A stretch of 64,000 nt of DNA from Artocarpus heterophyllus. Its lineage: Eukaryota; Streptophyta; Magnoliopsida; Rosales; Moraceae. A model generated the notes under the pieces. It was given only the letters and a program-made list of their open reading frames with translations. It was not told where the DNA came from and ran no database searches. Every line of letters begins with the position of its first letter. Within the stretch, counting starts at the first letter, position 1. The stretch covers positions 13,150,091-13,214,090 of the forward strand of contig CM046340.1 in assembly GCA_025403435.1 (NCBI GenBank). The letters are read 5' to 3'. This document shows, one piece after another, positions 33,939 to 43,745 of the stretch. A program made the position numbers and the translations under genes.

Positions 33939-36572
33939 TCACGCCTCTTGGAGAAGTCCAACTGAAGTTGCGCACAACTTCAGTTTCTCAATCGAATCCA
34001 TCTTGGTGAGCATATCTCTGGATCCTTTTACCACCCACCTTGCCTTATACCGTTTGCTGCCAGCACTTTTATTTTTTACCCGGTATACCCTTTTGTTGTG
34101 CAAGGACTTTTTACCCTGTGGTAACTTTGCCAGTTGCCATGTCCGATCCAACTCGTCCCTCATGGCTAACTCCCACTTGACCGAATCTCCAGCCTCCACG
34201 GCTTCATCAAAGCTCTCTGGCTTACCTTTGTCGGTCAACAAGATGTAATGCAGAGTTGGGGAGTATCTCTGCGGCGGTCTGATTGTCCTGCTAGACCTCC
34301 TGACTGGTGTGGCAGGAGTCCTCTGGTTTTCTTCTGGAGCTATGTTTTCCTGGTCTTCAACCTCTGGATTTTGCACCTCCACTTCAGGCAGATCCTTCAA
34401 TGGAATCACCTCAGGCTTCTTATCTTCAGAACCTGAACCCCTGGAGTCCGTGCTGTCTCTGTCCTTGTACAGAACACCTTCGTTGAAGATCACATCCTTG
34501 CTCCTGATAATCTTCCGGCTTTGGTCATCCCAGAGACGATAACCAAACTCAAGTCCGCCATAGCCAACCAGAAAGCACTTCTTTGACTTGGCATCCAGTT
34601 TACTTCTAGCAGTAGAATCGATATGTGCATAAGAAACACAACCAAACACTCTCAAGTAAGAGAGATCCACCTGTTTATGGCTCCAGACTTCTTCCGGTAG
34701 CTTGAACTTCAGCGGTGTGGATGGACTTCTGTTTATCAGATGAGTGGCTGTGTTAATTGCCTCAGCCCAAAACATCTTTGGCAGCCCTGCATGCAACCTC
34801 ATGCTCCTAGCACGCTCGTTTAAAGTCCTGTTCATCCTCTCAGCTACCCCATTCTGTTGTGGTTTCCCTGGAATGGTCTTCCTCATCTTTATCCCATTCT
34901 CAGCACAGTACCGCCTGAAATCTTCACCTAGGTACTCTCCCCCATTGTCAGACTGCAAGCACTTTACCTTCAAATCTGTCTCGTTCTCCACCATGGCTTT
35001 CCATCTCTTGAAAGCATCGAACACATCAGATTTGTTTTTCAGAAAGTAAACCCATACCTTCCTGCTTGAGTCATCAATGAACGTCACATAGTAGTTTGCG
35101 CCACCAAGGGAAGTCACCGGCGCAGGCCCCCACACATCTGTGTGAACAAGCTCCAATCTCCTGGACTTAGGCTCTCTACCCATCTTTGAGAAACTGACTC
35201 TCTTCTGTTTACCAAAGATGCAGGCTTCACATAAACTGTGATCAACAGTTTTCAAACCCTGTAGTTTTCCTTTGCAGTGAAGCACCTTCATACCCTTCTC
35301 ACTCATGTGACCGAGCCTATAATGCCATAGCTCAGTATTGGCAGCAGAATCAGCGACTGCTAGGGTATCTCTGCAACTAGAGTTCATGTAGAGAGTTCCA
35401 GCCTTGCGTCCCCGAGCAATAACCATCGCTCCTTTCGTGACTTTCCAACCTCCACAATTGAAGGTTACTTTATGTCCATCATCATCCAGTTGCCCCACCG
35501 AAATCAAGTTGCGCATTAACTTAGGAACATGTCTCACCTTATGAATCTTCCATACCGACCCATTAGGCATTTTTAAACTGACATCTCCAATGCCAACTAT
35601 ATCCAAAGGTTCTCCATCAGCGAGATAAACCTTACCATGATTTCCGGCAACGTAGTTCTCCAGGACATGACGGTGTGCTGTGGTGTGGAATGATGCTCCT
35701 GAGTCCATCACCCACGAATCAAAAGAACTGTCGACAGACAAGATTAAAGCATCCTGTTGCTCTTCAGTGGCGGCGTTAGCTTCATCATTAGTCTTGTCTT
35801 CATTCTTCCTTGGAGCCCTGCAGTTCTTTTTCAAGTGGCCCGTCTTCCCACAGTTCCAACACTCCATGGTCCTTCCATTCCTTGAATTGCTTCTCCCATT
35901 CCTCGACTTGCCTCTCCTGCCATTATCCCTGTTGGATTGCCTATCAAGTTTCCTGCCCCTATTATCAACATTAAGGGCCGAGTTCGACGAAGAGGCTTCA
36001 CCTGAGTCCTTCCTGCGAACTTCTTCCGCCAGAATAGAATTTCTGACATCAACAAACTTTAATTTGGCATTCCCAAGCGAATTTGTAATGGCCACCCTCA
36101 TGGGTTCCCAACTGTTTGGTAACGAGGCCAAGAGGATTAGGGCATTGATCTCATCATCGAATTTAATCTCTACCGAGACCAATTGGTTCAAGACGGTGTT
36201 GAAACTGTTCAGGTGCTCTACCACCGAGGCACCTTCAGGCATCTTTAAATTAAAAAGCTTCTTCATGAGATGTACCTTGTTATTGGCTGAGGGCTTCTCA
36301 TACATCTCCGACAGAGCCTTCATCATCCCTGTTGTAGTGGTCTCCTTCGCAACGTTGTGGGCAACGTTCTTTGACAAAGTCAAACGGATCACACCGAGTA
36401 CCTGTCTATCAAGGAGACTCCACTCCTCATCCTTCATGCCTTCGGGCTTACTACCCAAGGGCAAGTGCAGTTTCCTGCTGTATAGGTAGTCCTCTACTTG
36501 CATCCTCCAATAGGAAAAATCTGAACCATCGAATTTGGTGATGCCGGCTGCCATACCTTCTTCTCCAGTCAT
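33939..36572 (-). CDS. Copia Gag-PR-IN polyprotein with RT/RNase H deleted in frame, 877 aa
   Basis: One uninterrupted ORF. Order: Gag (~1-200), zinc knuckle CWNCGKTGHLKKNC (238-251), aspartic protease DSGAS (290-294), GAG-pre-integrase with LWHYRLGH (~415-422), integrase core Asp479, Asp542, Glu578 (D,D35E spacing). After the integrase tail comes only the first part of reverse transcriptase (to KARWVVKG, ~849). The protein then jumps to a DMLTK...LCATSVGLL ending, which is the C-terminal end of copia RNase H. The YVDD box and RNase H acidic residues are absent. Copia polyproteins are usually ~1300 residues, so ~400-450 are missing without loss of frame (junction near 34023-34028). The start ATG at 36572 follows the primer site by 21 bases. 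Confidence 0.93.
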   Translation of the reverse strand: MTGEEGMAAGITKFDGSDFSYWRMQVEDYLYSRKLHLPLGSKPEGMKDEEWSLLDRQVLGVIRLTLSKNVAHNVAKETTTTGMMKALSEMYEKPSANNKVHLMKKLFNLKMPEGASVVEHLNSFNTVLNQLVSVEIKFDDEINALILLASLPNSWEPMRVAITNSLGNAKLKFVDVRNSILAEEVRRKDSGEASSSNSALNVDNRGRKLDRQSNRDNGRRGKSRNGRSNSRNGRTMECWNCGKTGHLKKNCRAPRKNEDKTNDEANAATEEQQDALILSVDSSFDSWVMDSGASFHTTAHRHVLENYVAGNHGKVYLADGEPLDIVGIGDVSLKMPNGSVWKIHKVRHVPKLMRNLISVGQLDDDGHKVTFNCGGWKVTKGAMVIARGRKAGTLYMNSSCRDTLAVADSAANTELWHYRLGHMSEKGMKVLHCKGKLQGLKTVDHSLCEACIFGKQKRVSFSKMGREPKSRRLELVHTDVWGPAPVTSLGGANYYVTFIDDSSRKVWVYFLKNKSDVFDAFKRWKAMVENETDLKVKCLQSDNGGEYLGEDFRRYCAENGIKMRKTIPGKPQQNGVAERMNRTLNERARSMRLHAGLPKMFWAEAINTATHLINRSPSTPLKFKLPEEVWSHKQVDLSYLRVFGCVSYAHIDSTARSKLDAKSKKCFLVGYGGLEFGYRLWDDQSRKIIRSKDVIFNEGVLYKDRDSTDSRGSGSEDKKPEVIPLKDLPEVEVQNPEVEDQENIAPEENQRTPATPVRRSSRTIRPPQRYSPTLHYILLTDKGKPESFDEAVEAGDSVKWELAMRDELDRTWQLAKLPQGKKSLHNKRVYRVKNKSAGSKRYKARWVVKGSRDMLTKMDSIEKLKLCATSVGLLQEA

Positions 36573-36593
36573 CGTTCTTGATCAAAACCTCCG

Positions 36594-36604
36594 CTCTGAT
36601 ACCA
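36594..36604 (-). other. Primer-binding site (initiator-Met tRNA) of the copia element
   Basis: The minus strand reads TGGTATCAGAG just inside the 5' LTR (two bases from its end at 36607), the standard initiator-Met site. Confidence 0.9.
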
Positions 36605-36606
36605 GT

Positions 36607-37394
36607 TGTTGGGGAATTAGACGACTCCTAATTCCAAGGATCGCAAGAACGAACAATTGCGGAAAATAAATAGGAGAAAAGAAGAAAAAGAGACACCAAA
36701 TTTTTATACAGGTTCGTCCAAATTTGAGACTACGTCCTGTTTCTGCCGCTTGCAGATTCCACTATGATGAAGGAGATTACAGATTACAAGAGCAGTTTCT
36801 CACACACTCACAAACTGTGCTTACCAAAACTCTCTTCTATCTAACACCCAATGGGAATTTTTTCTCTCTCAAGGATGAAGCTCTCAAGAATTATGCCTCT
36901 CACAATTCACACACTTTTCACACACAGCTTTCACACACACAACCCTAGCCACCTTGTGTCTATTTATAACCAAAGGAGGAGAAAATAGCACCTAATGGGA
37001 AACCCTAGTGGTTTCCCGTTTTTGGGACCTTTGAATTCGACTTTGATTCAAAACACATCGCGCAGCACAGCGCGTAAGCGCCGCGGCGCTCGAAACGAGC
37101 GCTGCGGCGCTCCCCTGCGGCGCCTAGGCGCTCTTCACCTAGCGCCTAGGCGCTTGCCACATTGCGCCTAGGCGCAATTCACCTGGCGCCTAGGCGCTCT
37201 CCACATAGCGCCTAGGCGCTCTTGTCCTGGCGCCTAGGCGCTCTTCACCTGGCGCCTAGGCGCCTTCGCCCCAGCGCCGCGGCGCTCTTCTGCCAGAGCC
37301 GCGGCGCTTGCTCCCTGCCTTCGAGGACGTGATTTTCTCCCTTTTCCTTCCTTTTGCTGGGTTGTCTACTTGATTTGGCTCCATATCTGCAACA
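36607..37394 (-). repeat. 5' LTR of the copia element (minus orientation)
   Basis: 788 bp, one base different from 33093-33880. Its TATA box is at 36961-36968 (minus strand) and its palindromic minisatellite at 37078-37308. In this orientation it is the promoter LTR. Confidence 0.95.
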
Positions 37395-37844
37395 CATTCA
37401 CGACCGAATGAGAAAGTTCCTGAGCCTACTAGAGGACTCCTTCTACCCTCAGCTGAATGAGAATTCCCAACCTTCTCATTCACATTCCATTCTCCAAAAC
37501 AACTTGCCACGTTCTTCTGATTTGATGTCGTTTGATTCCTCAAACCGGTGGAAAATAGAATCGACAGATTGGATTGCTCCGAAAGAGCTATGCATTCCAT
37601 GAGTGACGAGGAGCTGCTTTGGAGAGCCTCAATGGTGCCTAGAGTTGTGGAGTACCCTTATAATAGGACACCAAAGTTGGCTTTCATGTTCTTAACAAAG
37701 GAAAGATTGCCATTGGCTCCGCTTTGGGAAAGGTTTTTCAAGGGATATGAAGGTCTCTATGCCATTCATCTTCATACTTCTCCAGAGTACACGTCTGAGC
37801 CACTGGAATCCTCGGTGTTTTGCAAGCGTAGAATACCAAGCCAG

Positions 37845-40027
37845 GTAAATTTATTGTACTTCTTGACATCCGCATGATGTTCTACTACAAATTAAAGAAC
37901 TAGTTGAAAAATATTGTCTTGTTTTTCTTTAAAAAAAACACTTAAATTATACTGGTAGTGATCCATGGATTCTGTTGATAACATGTAAATGGCCCATTTT
38001 TCCAATTTATTAACAGAAATAATAATTCAGTGACCATTATATGTGATCGTTTATTTGGATAATGTCAAGATACACCCCGATCATGCCTACTATCATTTTA
38101 AGAGAGATCTAATAAAAAATAGCCCAGGTGGGTCCGTTTGTTATAAAAACGTGACATACGCAATTAATGTTAAAAAAAGCCGTGTTTAATAAGTAATGCC
38201 TGAGCTTTAATATTTTTCCATTAAAACATTATGCGCTTTATAAAAAATAAATAAATAAATAACCAAAAGAATGAGCTTTTAGTAACGCCCGGATTCATGC
38301 TTATATTTGCTTAATTTTGAAATAAATTATCAATTTATTGGGTATGTAATAATATTGGTATGGACCAAATTTTTTTAATCAAGATTATACTAACATGTAT
38401 ATATTGTTGTTTTCGAAATCTACCGTGCCTTGCAACGGAAATTAGTACTACAATTTTTCAAAATTGAAACAAAACATACAATTAAAATAACGGACGCAAC
38501 AAATACTTTAATTTTCCAAATTAAAACAGACAAAAGAAGCATGAGATGAAAAATGCAACTATTGTCTCACGAAAGGGACGCTTCCGTGTGGATAGAATCA
38601 GCTGACTAGCCTTTTGAGTCATCAATCACTGTACGCCCAGTGGGTTTTGATTGAAGTCGCAAATCTAACAAGGCTACTCACACAACTAAAGACCAAAATA
38701 TGCTACAAACATGGTGTGAATATTTTACCAGAGTACAAAATATTTCGTATAATCAACTATCCTAATCATAAAACATAGAGAATACAAAAGCATCGATAAA
38801 TAAAAGATCGAACATTAAATAAGACGTGTTTCAAAAGTACTAGTTACTCGGTAATATCAACCATCTCGACACTGGAATCAATTAATTTAAAGGTTTTAAC
38901 AATATCATACCACAAAACACATAACATTTTTTTTGCTTTTTTTATAACACATACCAACAAACAAACAAACATGCAAAACATTATACGGAGAAAAGTGGTT
39001 ATTAAGCACACAAGAAGTGCACACAAACATACTGTGGACCACAAGCCTAAATATGAAGCCCAATTTGAAATATTCTATGTTTTCTTTTTTTTCTTTTGCT
39101 TGTCCTTAAGCAAAATGCTAAGTTTAGGGGTATCTGATGACATGTAAAAGTGTATATTAGTTTAAAAGGTATTTTTATTGGTCATTAAATATTGATAAGG
39201 TTTAAAATCATTGGTTTTATTTTGTTCATTTTGCTACGAAATCATAAACTGAACAGAATTTATAAGCTTTTTTTTTTTTTTTTTTTTTTTTGCGAAAAAG
39301 GAACCATGCACCATTTTTTGGTTAGTTTCCTTGTATTTGGCCATGACTCGTTTGCTCTTTATAAGCTTTTCTCTGCAAAATAGATTTGTTTGTTCTTTTA
39401 TTTTGTTCATTTAGCTATGACTTTTCCAAGTTGTAAAGGTGGTGACTTTTTTTTTTCTTGTTTTCCTCTCCCTCTAGAATTTTAAATAGTTTGATTTTCT
39501 CACATGAAACCTCACGTTGAAATTCCAACTATTTTTTAAAACAAAAAGCTAAGGGGCCAGGTTATTTCCCTTAAACAACTATATTTAAAAAAAAAAAGGC
39601 TAGGGGACCAGGTTGTTTTTTCAAACAATATTTAAAAAAACAAAAAAAAAACAAAAACAAAAGTGCTAGGGGACTCCCCCCTCCTTCCGTCAGTGCTTGG
39701 AATACGAATGAGACATGAAATTTTAAACTAATAAAGAAGTACAGAGTAACACTACAAAATGAAGCATATTGAGGTGTATGATCCGTTAAAATTTAGCATT
39801 GGTGGCTAAGAGCTTATTTGAGAACATAGGTTTAAACTGAAGTTTCAATTTAAATTTTATGAGAAAAAATATTATACTGTATCAAAATTGGTTTTAGCTA
39901 CATCTTTTTTGTTCCCACCTATATTTGCAAACGGGCCCTTAATTTTTCTTTTCTTGCTTGGAACAATATATTGGCAGTGGTCTTTATTTTCAAGTTAAAC
40001 TCTTGGAGTACTAACTACATTATGCAG
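37845..40027 (+). other. Intron of the GT14 pseudogene
   Basis: Bounded by CCAG|GTAAAT (37844/37845) and ATTATGCAG|CC (40027/40028), the same position as in the intact paralogue. A/T-rich, with poly-T and poly-A runs (for example 39270-39291). No ORF or recognised element. Confidence 0.75.
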
Positions 40028-40640
40028 CCAGTTCAATGGGGAAGAAGAACAATGATTGACGCAGGGAGACGCCTACTAGCAAATGCCCTACTTGATTTCT
40101 CCAACGAGAGATTCATATTACTCTCAGAAACATGCATTCCCATATTCAACTTCACCAGAGTCTACAACCACCTCATCAACTCCAACCAAAGTTTCGTTGG
40201 CTTGTTCGATGACCCGAGATACATAGGCCGCGGGAGGTACAACAAAAGAATGTGGCCCATGGTGTCGCTCTCCGATTGGCGAAAGGGCTTGCAGTGGTTC
40301 GAGGCCCACCAGAGACTCGCCGTCGAGATAGTGTCCGACTCGAAGTAGTATCTGGCGTTTGCGGAACATTGCAAGCCTCCTTGTTACATGGATGAGCATT
40401 ATTTGGCAACATTAGTGAACATAGTTTGTCCGGAAATGACCTCAAATTGGAGCATCACATGGGCTGATTGGTCTATAGGTACTGGATCACATCCTACTAC
40501 ATTTTTAAGGAGAGAAATGTCTTGAGAGTTTTTGAATCGGATAAGGCATGGTTTTAATTGCCCTTATACTGGTGCATGAGCACAATATGTTTCCTTTTTG
40601 CAAGTAAATTTCATCCTAGCACACTAGAGCCTTTGCTAAA

Positions 40641-41382
40641 AATATTTGCTTGGTTTTAATGTCTGAAAAACATCATATTGCTTTTGTTGGAAGTGTTCTT
40701 GCTAGTTAATTAGTCCTTTTTCTATTTTTTTTTTCTGAAAAACTTTTTTTCGTTATTTACTTGCTAGTAACCTATTAATTTTTTTTATTTATTTTTACAT
40801 GATTAAATGCTTGGTTTATAAAATTAAAAAAAAAAGAAGAGAGAAGTTGAGACGAATTTCACTTTGTAGGTGGTATATAATAAGGAATGCCAATGCAAAA
40901 CCTGAACTTTTTTTTTTCTTTCATTTGTGAATACATCTAAACGATTTCAATATTGGAATGTTACAACCCAATACGATGTTGACAGCGATCACTACATGGT
41001 TGAGCTTCCCTTTGATCACTATATAAAAAAAAAAAAAAAAAAAAAAACCCTTTTGACATTCTGCTGAAGCTATTTTGGATCACATACCACCTGTTATCCA
41101 TTCCCAACTAGTAGGAAAAAATTTCTCTCGACTTGACGGAAGATGTAATTATCATTACATTTGGTCGTTCATGGCCAGTTATTTCTTAGACAATAATATA
41201 AAAGGTATTAATATATTAGTTTGGTCGATAAAAAATCTAATAATTAAAAAAAAAAACAAAACAAAATAAACATAGCTGTAAACCGTTTGGTAAGTCTTAA
41301 TATTGCGCATACCTTAATAACATTGTAAAGCTGTAGAGTCTAATTATTGCTGTGATGATTATAGTAACTTATAATGCAGAGA
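40641..41382. other. Intergenic spacer
   Basis: AT-rich with several poly-A/T runs (for example 41026-41046). Nothing recognised. The last five bases AGAGA (41378-41382) are the target duplication of the next element. Confidence 0.7.
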
Positions 41383-43740
41383 TGTAACGCCCCTATATGG
41401 GGGTTAACAGTTTTTAATGAGATAAAATAAAAATAAATAGTAAAAGTAAAACCTTAAAAATAAAATTTGCCCGGGACTTAAATGAAAACTCTCAACTCAA
41501 AAATAAAAATATAAACGATAAATAAACCACAGTTTTAATGTAGCACCTTAAATTTAATAATATAAACTGTTGTCATCATCATTTTAACCCTCAACACATT
41601 GTAATACAGTCACAGAAAGTAACAATTGATGCTTACATTATCATGAAGAACATTCTCAACAATTGAAGCAGTCCCAATGTAATATAGCTACATCACTTTC
41701 TCAACTATATTTCTCGTAGCCACCTCACACTTAGTGAGTCCTGAAAAGATAAAAATATAAGGGAATGAGCAACACTATGCTCAGTAGAGAAAGCCATTAC
41801 TCACCTTTAGGTTTTTATCATTACCACATTAAAACCTGCATGGTTAGTAAGTTACATCATATTCCAGATTATGAGGTTTATTATGATCACATCTTATAGA
41901 TACCGTAGTTAATCGTTACCAAGTGTCATAATTACACATTTATACAAATATTACCAATCATCATTGTTCCTAGGTATCCATGTTAAATTGAGTATCACTC
42001 AACTCATCGAAACCCAAATGGGCGCACTTGATCACCCTATAAACATTCCAAGGGTGTTCCGGTGAGGGGACATCAAGCCCCGAGTCCTCACCAAGTCGAT
42101 TCCTGTACAGTGTGTTCTGGGACTTTCAACCCAAGGAAGCGTCATCGCCTCCCCCCTATTTTACCTTTTAGGGTATTCATGCCCAATGACGTAACCGTCG
42201 CCCTCTTCATGTCTCACAATTTCTCTATATTGAATCATTATTAATAGAGTTAGTTTTCCTAACCATGCTTCTTAATTTATAACATGTGTCAATTCATTAT
42301 GTTCCTCGCCGTACAATACAAGACGAGTCCATGTCATAGTTTCATATGTGATACTCATATAATATTAGTTCAACATAGATATATATATTGCGGCAAAACA
42401 ATCAATTTTAATTCTATAAAAACCTCACAAAAGATGAGTAATAGAATCCCTACCTTTCAAGCTTATCAACAATCTTTTAATCCTGGAATCAATTAACGTT
42501 AGCTCCATACTCCCTTGATCCTAAGGCGTGCATAAGGACAATTAAAACTAAAGCACAACATACAACTACATTCATAAATAAATCATGTGTAAACCTATCT
42601 TACTAGTATGCCATTAAAGCTTTTATATAAATCTCTTTTGAATACCACAGTAAACAATTTTTGTCTTAACACAATATAAAATGTGAACAAGTAATCTATA
42701 TGTTTTAGTCCCTAATAAGATTCATCAATCACTTAGGATAATATTGGAAAGGTTGCAAGACATTAAAGAATTAGGTGGTGAGCAAAGATGGGTTCTTGGT
42801 TCAGGTTAGCAGCTGGTATACCATAACAAACTGGCAGATTTACTAGTTTCCAATACAAAAATTGAATAATTCTTAGAAAATAAAATACAACTCCGATTTA
42901 GGTTTATGATAGCTCGTTAGAAAGCCTAGGATGCTACTTTTCAAATATGCAAACCAATTCATAAAATTCATTTTAATTTAATCTTTGAATTTCAAGAAAT
43001 AGCCACTGCCCATAGAGGTATTACAAAGTTTAACAATATAAATTTTCTGTCTAGGGCATATACACTTAGACTTCATACATATGCTCCAAAATAGCAACAA
43101 ACATATACTTAGGTTTAAGAACGCAAATTTGAATAATCCTTTAGTATAAAAGAAAATTTATAAATGAAAGACTAAATTTGTTCATAAGATTCTAACCTCG
43201 GATTATGGTTAGTTGGAAGCTTGAAATGGCTTCAAAACAGGTTCCTTTACTTCGGTATGACTGAAATTCTTGCTCAAATGGAGGTGATGGTGGCTGATTT
43301 TTATGGCTGCCTTGAAGAAGTTCTCTAAGTATTTTGCTTCAGCAAAGAAATAAGAAGAAGAGTGTGGGAATCGTGGAAGAGAAAGGAAGAAAAGATGAAG
43401 TCTTTGAAGAGAAGTGATAGAAACAATTATAGAGGAGACATGTTGAAGCATGTCACGGAGGAAATAAAGAAAATGAGGGTCAAGAGTAGTTGGAAAAGAT
43501 ATCCTTATGTCTCATCTAAAGACTTTAACACACATAATGCCAATATGACATTTTTGAGATTTATTAGAAGTTCTAAAGCTTTTTAGTAATCATACTAACT
43601 AAATATAGGAGAATTTTAGAAAATTTAAAAATAGATAAAAATAAATATTATAAAATAAATTTAAATGAAGCAATTTTTTTTATACACTAAAAATTAATTT
43701 AATTACCTCAATACCTGTTAGGAGAATAACGGGTGTCACA
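41383..43740 (-). mobile_element. Solo LTR, 2.36 kb, minus orientation, TSD AGAGA
   Basis: On the plus strand it runs from TGTAACGCCCC to GGGTGTCACA, flanked by AGAGA (41378-41382 and 43741-43745). Its reverse complement matches 55247-57221 over nearly its whole length, and that copy has its own TSD. In the sense (minus) direction it carries the TGAGC...GCTCA hairpin near 41780-41795, followed by TTTTCAGG. It has 387 extra bases (42570-42956) relative to the other copy, bounded by the repeat ATTCATAAA. No internal domain. Confidence 0.9.
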
Positions 43741-43745
43741 AGAGA

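Larger units (their letters stand above)
33093..37394 (-). mobile_element. Full-length Ty1/copia element with internal RT/RNase H deletion, TSD CATTC
   Basis: Two 788-bp LTRs (33093-33880 and 36607-37394) begin TGTTGGGG and end TGCAACA. By eye they differ at one base (G at 33627, A at 37141). The five-base duplication CATTC lies at 33088-33092 and 37395-37399. The element reads on the minus strand: primer site complementary to initiator-Met tRNA at 36594-36604, one long ORF, polypurine tract at 33881-33891. It interrupts exon 1 of the GT14 gene in opposite orientation. The near-identical LTRs mean a recent insertion. Confidence 0.97.
32744..40640 (+). pseudogene. GT14 (Branch/DUF266) glycosyltransferase pseudogene, split by a copia element
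   Basis: Paralogue of the intact gene at 47827-50655. Exon 1 runs from ATG 32744 to the donor at 37844 (IPSQ|GTAAAT). Exon 2 starts after the acceptor at 40027 and carries [20 protein letters not shown]. Damage seen: a 67-bp segment coding for the membrane anchor is present four times (32813-33073), giving a stop in the third copy; a copia element lies at 33093-37394; one base is missing at about 37592, between PKEL and MSDEELLW; TAG at 40346-40348; a further TGA soon after MS near 40521 and later stops. The similarity fades near 40640. The normal product would be a Golgi type II membrane glycosyltransferase. Confidence 0.9.

Noticed and set aside
35680..36489. 269-codon ORF on the plus strand
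   Set aside because: It is the mirror of the copia Gag coding region on the minus strand, with no domain of its own.
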